NCBI RefSeq assembly: GCF_905475395.1
Contig: NC_058339.1
Span: forward strand, 19,414,001-19,478,000
Length of the DNA: 64,000 nt
Reading direction: 5' to 3'
Source of the DNA: Chrysoperla carnea
Taxonomy: Eukaryota > Arthropoda > Insecta > Neuroptera > Chrysopidae
A model generated the notes under the pieces. The model searched no databases and was not told the origin of the DNA. It saw nothing but the letters and a program-made list of their open reading frames with translations. This document shows, piece after piece, positions 1-12,201 of this stretch (positions are counted from its first letter, which is position 1; each line of letters begins with the position of its first letter). The position numbers and the translations under genes are program-made.

Positions 1-80
1 TCCTAGTTTCCTTACATTAAACTCCATGGATTGTAATCTAGTCCTCATTTTCGTAGCTTCATGCTTATTATTTCAATTTA

Positions 81-883
81 ATTCGCCATGGTAACTGATT
101 CTAGCGCTGTCTAGTGGTAGAAAATAGAAGCTGTCTATGACAAGTCAAATTTATATTAGAACAAGTGAAAACAAACAATTGACTCAGTTAATTGTTGAAA
201 TACCATGCATAGTCAGTGTAGATTACTTTATCACATTACACATGCAAACATGTGACACATACATAACTGATAATCAAGTATAGTACATATTATAAAATTT
301 CCGCCTAATTGTCGCCCTCACGGGTAAACAGTGATGTTTACGAAAAAAATGTTTCAAACAAAAGTTGTTTAATTTTTGATAAGGAACATTTTTTACTTTT
401 GTTCTATCTCTAACGGTTTACAAGATGGGTCCTACGGACCCAAGACCCAATTGACCTATGATGCTCATTTACGAACCTGACCTCACTTTTTACGTCCTGA
501 GTACGCTGTGAAAATTTCAGCTTCATATCTTTTTTCGTTTTTGAGTTATCGTGTCCACAGACGGACGGACGGACGGACAACCGGAAATGGACTAATTAGG
601 TGATTTTATGAACACCTATGACAAAATTTTTTTCCTAGCATCATTATTTTTAAGCGTTACAAACTTGGGACTAAACTTAATATACTATGTATATTTCATA
701 TATACATGGTATAATCACCTAAATATTTGATAATGTCATTTATATTTATTTCAAAACTTTTATTATTCATTATGAATAACTTTTGACACGTTCGTACTCT
801 TATTTCTGTTGAAATTTGGGTTGTCATAGACAGCTTCTATTTTCTACCACCAGACAGCGCTAGAATCAGTTCCCATGGCGAAT
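81..883. mobile_element. Element with 63-bp terminal inverted repeats enclosing a family A repeat
   Basis: 81-143 and 821-883 are inverted copies differing at two positions (they begin ATTCGCCATGG and contain CTAGCGCTGTCT). Between them lies a family A repeat (about 150-700). No coding capacity. A clean target-site duplication is not visible at the ends. It could be a MITE that took in another repeat, or a composite. Confidence 0.65.
150..705 (+). repeat. Repeat family A, copy 1
   Basis: Shares its length with the inverse-orientation copy at 40440-40985: AAGTGAAAACAAACAATTGA, GGTAAACAGTGATGTTTAC, CTCTAACGGTTTACAAGATGG, GACCCAATTGACCTATG, the GGACGGAC run and CTAATTAGGTG, ending near TTAATATACTATG. 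Non-coding, interspersed, SINE-like size. Confidence 0.75.
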
Positions 884-987
884 AGTATATAACACATCAA
901 GGGAGCAAAAGTAAAAAATGTTTGTCACCTGCTAGAATGAATATGGGATCTGAGACATACTTAACTTGCTCCCGTGGTGTGTATACC

Positions 988-1068
988 ACCCCCCCCCCCG
1001 TCGAAGGCAGAAAGCCAACTTCATTTTACACAACGGGACGTAAGTTGACACTTTCTGCACGGGGGTGA
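988..1068. repeat. GC-rich short hairpin with a C run
   Basis: CCCCCGTCGAAGGCAGAAAG is followed about 40 bp later by its imperfect complement CTTTCTGCACGGGGGTG. An 11-C run (989-999) stands out in AT-rich DNA. Confidence 0.45.
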
Positions 1069-1785
1069 GAAAAATGAATTTGATAACCCTTTAGGTACAT
1101 TAATTTTTACTGAACGTACAAATTATTGAAAATATGGTTGTGCATTCTAAGTGGTCTAATTATGAATCAAAAGTTTTTTTCTGGTAAAGTTTTTAGAATC
1201 CAAAGATCCAAAATCCAACTAGATAAGTTTCTACGCTATAATTAAGGGTGTTAGAACAATACGCTTCATCGATTTATAAGGATTAAAATAATTCCTTAGC
1301 TTAAAATATTGAAGAGGCTTTAATGCACCAAACATTTAAGATTCCATGAATTTTTCAACAATAAAATAAGGTGTGTGCTTGTGTAAAAAGTGGCTGAAAA
1401 TGTTGTTCTGGTGATTATTCCTGATGTTGTTGTAGCTCTGATTATATTAAATGTCGTTTTGTAAATTTTTTTATCTAAATTAATTTCTCAAATATATTTT
1501 GATATAATTGAGGCACTATAATATGTGCTAAATGTTTTTTAATTTAATTTTTCTTTTGAATTTATGTCTACTTGTATTTTGATTTCCTACCTATCTTTGT
1601 CTCTGCATGCGTGATGCTCATGATTAAAATGGAATTGTTGGGGTTGCGCTGTACTTTATACAACTTTGGACGTCAATGGAATGTGTTTCTAACAAAAACA
1701 TGAATATCAATTAATTATTTAAAAAAATATGAATAAAAATTTTAAATCAAAGAAAATTACCATGGTTCAAATACCGTCTTCCTAG

Positions 1786-1852
1786 TGGGTTCGTTAATGT
1801 CTGTGGTAGGGAGTGTATTCATTATATTTGCAACAGTGGCTCTCTGCTACAG
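1786..1852 (+). CDS. Transmembrane exon of the tail gene
   Basis: A 67-nt exon between acceptor CCTAG (ends 1785) and donor GTCAGT (1853). In the frame that joins the next exon it codes about 22 residues, almost all hydrophobic after GSLMS, with no charged residue before the closing Tyr-Arg: the pattern of one membrane helix with a stop-transfer end. A second possible donor lies at about 1893 (GTTAGT) after an open extension ([11 protein letters not shown]), so a longer splice form is possible. The polypyrimidine-AG just before it (CTCTGTCTCAG) may instead be an acceptor. The TM call is an inference from hydropathy. Confidence 0.6.
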
Positions 1853-4800
1853 GTCAGTTGTAGTACACAAAAACTTCTTCCTCTGTCTCAGGTTAGTGTG
1901 CAGAAAAACCAGGTAGTCCACTCACTTTATTGATGTGTTTTTATTGTTTTTTATGTTTTTTTATAACTGTCCAAGCTAAATTTAGTGAAATTATAATTCA
2001 GTTTAGTAGCAATTTCGATTTAATTAAGGTTTTTATTTAACACTAATTGATTTCTCATATATTTTTATATTATGAGAAAAAAATTATTAAACCTTAATTA
2101 CGAAATAATTACTATATTATTAAAAATTTAAATGTATTTATTTAAAATTTTGTTGCATTATTTATTCCTTAAAGCACTGTATAATATGATTTTTGGATCG
2201 TGTATATCATAAACAAAATTCACCAAGTTAGGAGGAATCGAACGAACGGCAAATGAAAAATGAAAATTGTAGTTTGAAACACTTCAAAAAGCATGTAAAG
2301 ATGATCAATTTTTTTTTTTCAATTTTTTCTTATATTTGCTATTTTTTTTAAATTATGAAATTGGGTTTATTTGCTAGAAGTATTGTGTTTGTGATAATTT
2401 TTTTTATTTTTATTTAAATTTTTTAATAATTTTCACATGAAATATATTTCTACTACTATATATATCTTCTACTGTGTTTTTCAACTGCTAATGTCTTCAT
2501 CTATTCTATTGTAAAAGTATGTACTGATTGTATTATTTTTTTCTTTGAATTATATAACAAATTATGCAAAGATTTTTTATCAATTTTTAAAAATATTGCT
2601 TCTTTCTATTAATAATAATTAAAAAGTAAAAGTATTTATAATTTCTCTTTGAAAAATGTCTTTTTAGAGAAAATCTTTGCAAAATTTATTACAAAAATTA
2701 CATAAACAATAAATATTAATATCTGATATCTAGCATAAAACTACTTTAAAAAAATATCTTCAAGAATCATTGAAAATACATTATATTTTTAACATTTAAA
2801 AATATTTATGTTTATGAAATTTTAAAATTCTTTACAAATCAAATTTAAAAGTAGTATGAAATGATATTTAAATTTTGAGATCATATTTTGGGATCCTTGA
2901 AGATCTTTTTATTTTTGCTTAGAAGAGTCATCCCAGTTACGAAAAATCATGTTTCAAGATTAAAAACTGGTAGGTTTATTCTCAGTAGTCAATATTCATA
3001 AAGTAGTCCTCGAAAATCTCTTGAATTTAATCATTTTACCATGTTAACACTACCTAAACAGTTTAGAAAATATTATCTGAACAATGATTCAGTTTTTGCA
3101 AAAATTCCATTACTTTTTCTACCATTTTACAATATGGCACTGTTTTTTATACTTGAAAGATTCTTCTAAGCGATTCATAAGAATAATTTAAGTGCGTGAA
3201 TTTTGCATACTTAAATCCAGTCAGCACATTTATACTCGACTTTGATTACGTATTTGATTTGTAAAGAACAACAACAAATTTGGAAAATCAATGTTACTTA
3301 TTATCTATATGTTTAAACTTTTTTGGCTTTTGTCTCAGCTTGTTGTTAATTTGTGTAAGTTACCTGTTTGAAAGATGTGTGAGTTTTCAAACATTCCTTC
3401 TAAACCCATACAAGAAGATAAACAAATCTCTTTGCGAATTTTTTCAATTTATAATTGGCATTTTTTTTCCTGTATGCATATTCACATATTTTAAACAATA
3501 TAATGCTTATTAAAACTTATTAAATATGAGTTTAATAAAATTCAATTCTCGGATATTACTTAACTTAATGTTGAAACTTTTTAATAGGTTAATCAGTTTT
3601 TGAAAGAGTTTTCGTTGAATATAATGTTACAACTAATACTTACTGGTGATATAAGCCATTAAACTATTTTTTTAGAATAAATTTCGTGTCCAAGATTTTT
3701 AGATTTTATTTCCAAAGTACGGTTAGCTATTTTTTATTTCTCGTTTTAAGAATATTGTCTGGTTGTAGATAACGAAAAAAAATCAATCAAATCAAGATTT
3801 GAAAACTAAAATTCTTGGACTCTTGTTTTATGTAAGACAAATGAATAAATTAAATTGCTTATCCTTTTTTCCTTTTTCTTTTTCGCATTTCTCTTTGGTT
3901 AAATGTTACATTTTCACATTGGAAGAAGGAGCACGGTGCCGAAATATGAGCCTCCTTATGTGAAAAAACCAATGCAGAAAGCATACGCCGCAACATCAAA
4001 CCATACACAAGATGACAACGTATCAATGGATAGTGTCAATAAAATGCTTTCTTTTGGAAATGCGCCTTATAGGTAAGCTTTTAAAGAAGCTTTCAAATAC
4101 AATTTTAATTTTTTTTTTATATAAAAACTTATTTTTTATTTGGCTGTATAATATTTTTTTATTAAAAATTCGACGTAAAATATTTCATTAAACGGGTTGT
4201 CCAAAAACTACCGCATTGATAAAACGATATACAAGATAAACTTCTAAGGAAAAAGTTCCTTTGCAGCTTTTCAATACGATGTTACATTAATGACATTAAT
4301 GACATACAGCTTCAATATTTATCGTTTGTATCGTGGCTAAAACCAAGCCAAAGAAATAATATATTATCAATTCAATAGTAATTATCTTTATTTTTATTTT
4401 TAGGCAATTAAGTTACAGATATGAAATACAAATTACGTAATGAAAAAAATGAAATTTTACAATTTGTTTAGCCTGTTTTTTCCAACGCAGTGTATTTTTA
4501 GACTGAGAGTCTATTTTATTTCAGCAGCCAGCACGATAAGCTTGAAAATGAAGGCTTATTTTCTGAAAATTTTCAAATTTTGCATTTTAGAACATTGAAA
4601 TTAAATACTTCCGTAAAAATTCAACTTAGAGAAAACACCCTTAAGTTGTAAATTTTATTTCTTACAACTTTCCTTAGTATAAAAATTTCTACTGATATTA
4701 TTAAAGATATCTCAACACTACAAACGATAATTATTGCAATCATTTCGTAAATGATACATCGAATTCAAAAACTGAAACTTTCTCCTCAGAATTGGATCTT

Positions 4801-6828
4801 ATACATCGTTCTGATCCTCTAATCCATTAGTTTTGGGACACCACCATATTTGGTGTGCATTTAATTATTATAAATAGAAGTAGAATTAGTAGGCGCTGAA
4901 AACCATTTGCCGAAGAGATTATTCAACACTATTACTTATACAAAATAAAAATTAAACAATAAGCCAGACAATGTAAATAGTTGTGCCCTATTTCTATAGT
5001 TTGACGATTCATGTAATAAAAAAAAAAGATTTCGTATTTCGTTGATGATTGATTGGCATTTAGTATTACTTCGGTAATGCCTTATAATTAAATAGACGAC
5101 TAATTTAATTTCCCAGAGTGTAATAGTATGGGTGGATATTGTATAAATGATTTTTAATGCATTTTTATAGAGGAAAATGTCTAGAATATAGCCAATTTTT
5201 TTTTTATTAATTAAAATATTTGACAATTTATAAAGTACTGGATGACTGTTTAGTAATTTGGACATTAAATATACAGGATGTATCAGACTAACTATTATTA
5301 ACTTTTAAAGTGATTTAATAATTCTAGTTTTTATAAAAGGGCTTCAGAAAATATTATCGGAATGTTTTAATAGTTAACCCCTAACATTGTTTGCTATTTT
5401 TGGGATTATTTTATTATAAAATTGTTTATTTTCAGGCTCTTAGCCTATGAAATAAACTTACTTTTCTTTAAAAAATGCACTAAAAATGGTCTTATTTGAT
5501 TTTTCATATTTAAAATTTTCATTAAAAAAGGGCTTATACGACACTCGAAATAGGTTAAATAATAGTTTTTTGAATGAAACATCTAGTGTCAAGTTAATTT
5601 TAGCATAACTCGTCCTAGATTTATTTTGGTCCTCGTATGAAAACTTTTCGAGCATTTTGACTTTGATATAACCAAAATTTTTTTTAAAGTTAAAGGTTGT
5701 TATTCTGATACACCGAGTATAAGGAAATTTAAATAAGATCGATATTTTGATTGATTGATTTTTGAAAATAAGATATTACGAATTTATTTCAATTAGTTTT
5801 TTATTATCAAAATAGTTTGAATGCTATTTAAAGTAATGTTGATCTTTAAACAAACCAAGGTAATATGCATGTTAAAAGTTCGGACTTTAAATAACATTTG
5901 AATTATTTATTTCCAATACATTGTAATCATTAGAGCAAGAAGTAACTTCAATCGACTTCAGTTCATTAGTTATACTGATCTCACTATTATTGATGAGTTA
6001 TATGCTTTACAAGTCATGGCCTTGTACATAAAGACACTAAATAACAGAATATTCGCAGAAAACTACTACTTTAACGATCTATTGATACTAAAACCTTTAT
6101 AGGTGCGAGTTTAAGAAGGTTTTTAAGGTTTGTTTTTTTACATTGCCCAAAGTTTCGAAATCAAGATTGATCGTACTGTAAATTGCGAAAAATAGCGAAT
6201 AGTTCCGCCTCCAAAAGTAGGAAGGAAAATTTTTTGATATTCGTCTTTTTTTATTTGTTCAAATTCAAAGATAAACCAATAGAATGACACCAAATTTACC
6301 GAATTAATTGCTCTACCGATCATGTCGCCCAAAATTGATATATAGATAGGAACACCAGTTAATACGCAAATAAAATTGACATGTTACGGTATCTTCTTAG
6401 ATTATTATGGACGAGCTTTTTTTAGCTAGGATAATCAACCGATATGACGGGTCGGAAAATTATGCTAATTTCTGGTATGAATTATTGTGTTCAAATGGCG
6501 ATCGCGAATAACAAAATTTTGGAAAACGTGATAGCTTATAAATTATATCAAATAATCAAAAACTCTTCAATAATAAGTGATCAGTTTTTGAACTTTTACC
6601 CAGTATATCATGCTCTATTCTTAAATAAATAACTGTTACATTTCCACAATTATTTACATTCGAAAAATATCTATCTCATTCAAACATCCTGAATATTAAA
6701 AGGATAATGGAAAAATTGAATGATTATATAGTGAGGTTGATTGATTTTCTAAGTATACATTAAACGCATACTAAAAAAACAGAATTCATTCACAATTTTC
6801 TTTTTATTATGATCATTATCCTTTTCAC

Positions 6829-6876
<48 letters not shown>

Positions 6877-9800
6877 GATATAAAAGTATTCTGTGAACAT
6901 CGAATAATCATTAATTTTTATGCAGCCGTGGAGACTCTCAACGTGTCCTGTTCCGTCCAGTAAACCACATGGCTCCAGGACCTTCGCGTTTCCAGTTAGT
7001 TATTCTCACGTTGTTTGTTGTTTTTAATGTGTTTTGTCTGGTTTTTGATGTTGTATAAACTCTTTATAAAAAGAAAAACATATAAAACAATTTTAATACA
7101 ATTTATCATTCATTAATTGTGTTCGCCTTTTATTAGCTCAGTCAAAATGTAGAATGCTTCCATCAAATCAAAACATTTTTTAGTGAAATCACTACTAATT
7201 TTTTTTTAATCCATATTTATTTTACTTTTAGTAGAGCTTAAGTATTTAATTTTCTTTGTGTGCTTCAGGTTTCATTGTGTTATTATCTTATAGATAATTA
7301 AAATTTGCTTTTACCCGACATAAATAGCCTAGAAATTATTATTATTGCTTTTAAATTTTATATAAATTTTCTATAGGATACAAAACTATTGCCACAATTT
7401 AAGTAATTATTTTAAAAATCTGGAGCATATTTAAGGATCGTTAATGATAGGTCACAGGTCGCAATATTGACTAAAATGATGAGAAATTTGCGAGGTTTCC
7501 ACATCAAAAACTCAGTTTTTTAGCTATGTTTGCTCAAATAAATCCGTTATGGATTTTATCGGCGTAAAATTCCAGGTTTAAAAGTTTTATGTGGCAAAAG
7601 AATTATGCGCATATAGGATTTTTTTCCCTCTGATATAATCATGTTTTTCCATCTGTTCATCTGCATTTCTCTCATTTTCCATCATGCCTAAAATTAAAAA
7701 TATTAATCAACTTTTAAGGTAGAAACAACAAAAAGAGACACGCAAAATGTGTGGCTGTTTAAATGTCCAGTAAAATAGTCAAACAAAAGGCACGGAAATA
7801 AATATGTCAGTTAAATCCCGAACACTTATGGTTCTCCAATTCTGGCATATGGTTCTCCAATCCAGACATTTAATCATTTGCAAATCCCTGTCAACTTACT
7901 CGAGTCACTCAATTCTTCATGTTTTCAAGCAATAATTTCTTGTAAAATATTCCTTTAGTCTTTATATTTAAAATTGCAATTGCCCATCAAAGCGGGTGGG
8001 AAGAGTTTCTGAGATATCGCAATGTTTGGGTCGATTTTAATCCGTATCTCAAAAACTACTGGACCAGTCATCAAATGCACCCGATTTTTGTACTTTTTGG
8101 GTCGAAATTACCGTACATATTAAGTTTTATCGAAAAAAAATTGAAAAAATACCCTTTGAAAAAAAATCGAGAAAAAATTTTTTATCATTGTGTCTACCAT
8201 TAAATTAAAACACGCAATAAAATTCACAATGCACAATGTACTGAAGCCAATAAAGGAAGCAATGCAATAAAAGTCATTGAAAACATATTTTAATAAATTT
8301 TGTGGTTATTATTGTTTTAAATGTTTTGAAAATTCTCTCTTCACACAATCAAATTCAAATCGATATTTCTAGAACACATAAATTTGTATATATTATATAC
8401 ACATATTTCCTATTAAAATATCTTTATTTCTGAATATAAATTCATTCTTGAATGTTCAATAAACATGTTTTTTTATTTACTAAATATGATACTCCTGATA
8501 ACGTTATGTTCGCAGAGAGCACAAAATGCAGTCAATGCCTCGAGGTAGTACCGGGTCCGGAGGCGAAGATGATCCATCACATTCAGGTAATTTAATTATT
8601 CAATATGCCTCTTTATATATGTGGTGTTCAATTAAGCGGGAAATTATTCTTCTTTTCGATTTAATTTTGGGAATTTTACAATAACTAACGGCCCTTAATA
8701 TTAAACATATGTCTGACGCAAAAATGTTTACAACATAAATAAATACTCTTCAGACAACATGATTTTTCAGTGGTGTTCCTTTCACAAACTATACCCTAAA
8801 TCCTACTATGAACTACCTAAATACATTTTCCAATTAAAAAAAAAAAAATTTCTACTTCAATGGTCGAAGCAATTGACAGCCTTCTGGTACCACGTTTATT
8901 TGTTTTTGTATTCCCGCTAGGTGAGGAAGAAACAGTTTCGTTCATAGATCTCCCTCCCAACAACCTATCGTGCAAAGCTCCCGAAAAGGGCATCTTGAAA
9001 AAGCATGCTGGGTATGATGGTATAGGGGGAAAACAATACACCATATGGTTGGATCGTGATATGAAACAACCAAATAATACTATACAACTCCTAGACAACA
9101 ACGAGCTGGGTGACGGTAGCAGTGTGACCATTGCAGAAGTTCAACGTCAACTAAAGAGTCTGAATGGCTATCATGAGAACTTATTGGATGCATTACGTAC
9201 AGCCCGTGGTGCTGCATCAACACCATCTGGCAATATCATCATTAGTGAAGAAATGCTTTGTAAAAAGATTGCTGATTGTGCTGCTGGTTATTCGAGGTCG
9301 TCGAGAGTATCAAGTCAAGAGAAAGTATGCGAAAGTGGACCGCAATTACATACTGTTATGGTTGAAGGATCACCTCGCCATCACCATCATCACCATCAGC
9401 ATGCTGATGACGAAGAAGATGATGAAGTAAGTCCTAAATACAATAATAATAATAATAATAATAATATATAACTAGCGGCCCCGACAGCCGTTGTCCCGTG
9501 AAAACGTAACTCCAATTCATTAATACCTATTCTACGTTAAGCCTGTCCGCTAAACCCATCCCAATTGAACTCCTATTTATTGGACTGGCCCGACCTTCTA
9601 CCTTTGGCCTCTTATAAATTCCTATTCACAATACCTGAATACTATTAACAATATATGGTACACATAGTAAGTTGTAATATAATGTAATATGATTAACATG
9701 CGCACGCACCATTTAATGAAATTTCATTTTTTTGGTGAGGAACCCTCAAAAACAATTGTAGGGGACCAAATGGTAAATCTAAACCATCCTCGGATCCCCT

Positions 9801-12201
9801 TGAACTCACACAAAAAATTTCATCAAAATCGGTCCAGCCGTCTAGGAGGAGTTCAGTTACATACACACGCACACAAGAAATATATATAAAGATAAGCAAG
9901 CGGTTTATTTCATCGAATTGCATTCATCACCCAAAAATTATTGAAGTTTGGGTCTTTTAATTTTTCCATATAATTTTAATTTTACCACAATACGATAGTT
10001 GCCTGATGTCGAATTTGACATATTACCCATAAAAATGTAAAACTAGACTTAATTCCAAAAAAAAAAATTTGAAAGTGAAATTAAAATTGATTCGAAAAAC
10101 GAAGAAGTTATAACCATTCAAAGATTGTTGTGCCATCTCCTTTTAGCAAAAAGTTTTAGTTGTAATTTCTATGGCCATACCGGTAAATGACATCAATAAA
10201 CTATATCACCTAACATAATTGAATATCCATCCATTTTTGAAATTTAATAGGTACCTCCATGTGGTCCTATACGAATTAGAAACTTGGAGGATTTAATGAG
10301 ACAGTTAGAACATCATGGTGTACGACACATGAGTCCAAGTGGTTCTGAGGATATACGAATGTCTGAAACAGAAGCTGACAGACATTATAGACTCGAATCG
10401 TCAACCGTGTGTAGTGATTCGTCACAAGGGTATGTTCATATTGTAAATACATATAAGAACAATTATTTACGTTATTTCAAAGGTCGTTCTTTTAAATTTT
10501 ATATTACATAGACGTTGTCGAAGTAGAGGCGAAGAGGAGAGTCGTTTTGTATATGGAAGATATAGACAACCACAAGGTAGTGGTAGTAGTCGCCATGGGC
10601 CTTATCCAGCACCATCCCATCATCATTCTCATCATGGAATGTCTCATACTCATTCACATCATCATATGCATCATACTGACGATGAAGGTATTTATGAATC
10701 GGCAGATCATGATAGAGGAGGTAATATGGACCAAACACCTGATAGTGAAAGGTAAGTAGAAAAATAAACCCTTTTTAATGTACTCCTTTATTAGTTTTGC
10801 ACTGTTCACTGTTGTACTATTTTCCTTTTTTAATTTCACTCCCAGCGGATTAGGGCTACTGAATATTTGCGGATAAAGTTTCTCAAATAAACTTTAGCCT
10901 ATAGCATGCAATTTCTATACCATCTTGAATCATAGCTATTATCTATTCTTCTTTTGCGAACGATTTTTTCGTGAATAAATAATTCAAGAATTTTAAAGTT
11001 TCCATTAGTTATGACGTTCATAAGTCAGTTACTTTTTCATGTTTAATAACTTAAAGTAAGTGAAACGATACTGTAGTAAAACAATCTCTCAGAATTATGC
11101 ATGAATAGAAATTATTACCACAGCAAATATCTTTAGCGTGATTCTAAAATATCAGAATCACTTTAAATCCTTAAGAGTAAGAGATGTGACCATGATCATC
11201 GTCAATGACCAATTTCTATGTCCTGTTCTACGATTTAAAAAAAAAAACGAGCAAGTAGTCAATTCGAAAATTAGGCAATTTAATCCTAAAGGTCTAGCAA
11301 TTAGTTTTTAGGAAAATATTCGAAGCACACGTTTAACTTCTTATGCGATTTGTACCGAACTTGGCATATTTGAATGCATGTAAAGACGGTAAATAATTAA
11401 AAAAGGATTATAGATTATGTTACAATTTAATACTAACACTCGTATTTTAAATTACATAAAAATTTTTGAAACTATTAATAAAAAATTGAATATTTTTGAA
11501 AACATGATATTTTAGAAATATACTGATTTTCAATTTTGTACAACGCTGTTTTCTTCTTATCTCAAATAAATCCCAAATTCATGGTGAATGAAATCAAATT
11601 CATAGATCGTTAACATGATGTGTATATAATAAATAAATGTACCTACTTTTATGTGTTGCTCCAGTATGATATTGAAAATCAAGTATCGGATCTATATTAA
11701 ATTGTAACTAAGCACTCATTAGAGACCATGAAATATCTGCTTGCTAGAAATTCCTGTAGATGTTTCTAGTCTACAAATATTGGACAACAGCCAGCCATTA
11801 GTGCTGGATGATGTTGTTATGGCTCGTTATTTTTTAGTGATGAATTTATTCAAGCTCAACAACAGTTAGCCCGGTGGGCGAGTGAGGAAACGCTTCCCGG
11901 CGGTGGTCCGGGGATAACTAGCACAGTGAACGTGTCGAATCGTGAATATTTTCCATCGCCAGTTAGTTCGAGTAGTGATAATTCCAGTGGTGGCGGTGCA
12001 TCTGTTGCACGCGCGCCACCAAAAACAACAACATCAACACATCAATCATCATCAACACATATACCACCATCATTAGTACCACAAGATTCAGACAACGATT
12101 CGTCAAAAGATACAGCTGCATCCTCTTCAGTATCTGGTGCTGAACAATCGGGCCCAACATCCACAACCTTCCCGAAACGTTATCCAGAATATAAACACTG
12201 A
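1786..12201 (+). CDS. 3' part of a single-pass membrane protein gene: transmembrane exon plus long cytoplasmic tail (8 exons, family unknown)
   Basis: Eight exons join in phase with consensus splice sites: 1786-1852, 3926-4072, 6926-6994, 8516-8586, 8921-9426, 10251-10429, 10512-10751 and 11838-12201 (TGA at 12199). They give about 546 residues; the 5' part lies outside the window. The first exon codes a hydrophobic helix ([16 protein letters not shown]) ending in Tyr-Arg, read as the membrane anchor. The rest is hydrophilic and mostly disordered: a Pro/Tyr juxtamembrane stretch ([12 protein letters not shown]), a more ordered central part in exon 8921-9426 ([50 protein letters not shown]), a His run followed by an acidic run, a second His/Ser block in 10512-10751, and a Ser/Thr-rich end ([11 protein letters not shown]). 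The shape suggests a type I cell-surface receptor or adhesion protein, but I do not recognise the family. AATAAA motifs follow the stop from about 12296 on. Exon chaining is well supported; function is not. Confidence 0.8.
2010..2110. repeat. Short AT-rich hairpin
   Basis: TTTCGATTTAATTAAGGTTT at the left pairs with AAACCTTAATTACGAAAT at the right; the middle is also self-complementary (TCTCATATA / TATTATGAGA). It is within the first visible intron of the tail gene. Confidence 0.45.
5271..5720. mobile_element. MITE-like element, about 450 bp
   Basis: Imperfect inverted ends of about 40 bp: left ATACAGGATGTATCAGACTAAC, right (inward) ATACTCGGTGTATCAGAATAAC, both going on into AACTTTTAAA/AACTTTAAAA. 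The TA-CAG-style terminus recalls the two larger palindromes. The small open frame at 5458-5655 (-) is internal and not gene-like. Confidence 0.5.
6833..6875. repeat. Poly-A tract (43 nt) 50 bp before an acceptor
   Basis: 43 uninterrupted A in the intron, ending 50 bp upstream of exon 6926-6994 of the tail gene. It could be the tail of an antisense or sense retro-insert, but no adjacent element is recognised. Confidence 0.9.
8921..9426 (+). CDS. Largest internal exon of the tail gene (conserved-looking core and His/acidic run)
   Basis: The exon opens after CCCGCTAG and closes at GTAAGT (9427). It completes a Gly codon from the previous exon and ends on a full Glu codon. It codes about 169 residues. 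The first 100 or so ([16 protein letters not shown] through [10 protein letters not shown]) have mixed composition and look constrained. The exon ends with about six His in a row, then [10 protein letters not shown]. The two overlapping open frames in the same stretch are shadows: only this frame continues across both splice junctions. Confidence 0.8.
9442..9465. repeat. (AAT)n microsatellite
   Basis: About eight AAT units directly after the donor of exon 8921-9426, at the boundary of the family C repeat. Confidence 0.9.
9470..9895 (+). repeat. Repeat family C (SINE-like), inside an intron of the tail gene
   Basis: Starts ACTAGCGGCCCCGACAGCC, with GTTGTCCCGTG, and ends with the widespread insect 3' motif AAAATCGGTCCAGCCGTCT, then AGTTCAGTTACATACACACG and a short AT tail. 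GC-richer than its surroundings. The small open frames here are repeat-derived. An AAT microsatellite sits at its left edge. Confidence 0.7.
11838..12201 (+). CDS. Terminal exon of the tail gene
   Basis: Acceptor TTTTTTAG (ends 11837), stop TGA at 12199-12201. It codes 120 residues plus the first-codon join: a Gln-rich helix-like start ([13 protein letters not shown]), then a Ser/Thr/Pro/Gly-rich disordered stretch and a basic-aromatic C-terminus (PKRYPEYKH). No classical C-terminal PDZ ligand is evident. Confidence 0.8.

Noticed and set aside
4190..4850. Possible inverted pair (GTCCAAAAACTA / TAGTTTTGGGACACC)
   Set aside because: Match is too short and imperfect to define an element.
8817..9131. 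Minus-strand frame opposite the tail-gene exon
   Set aside because: It is a shadow of exon 8921-9426, which has in-phase splice sites on the + strand.
10499..10839. Several frames around 10.5-10.8 kb, one His/Tyr/Asp-rich on the minus strand
   Set aside because: Antisense and out-of-frame readings of the His-rich exon 10512-10751.
11963..12166. Minus-strand frame rich in Leu/Val/Met
   Set aside because: Antisense of the Ser/Thr-rich terminal exon.
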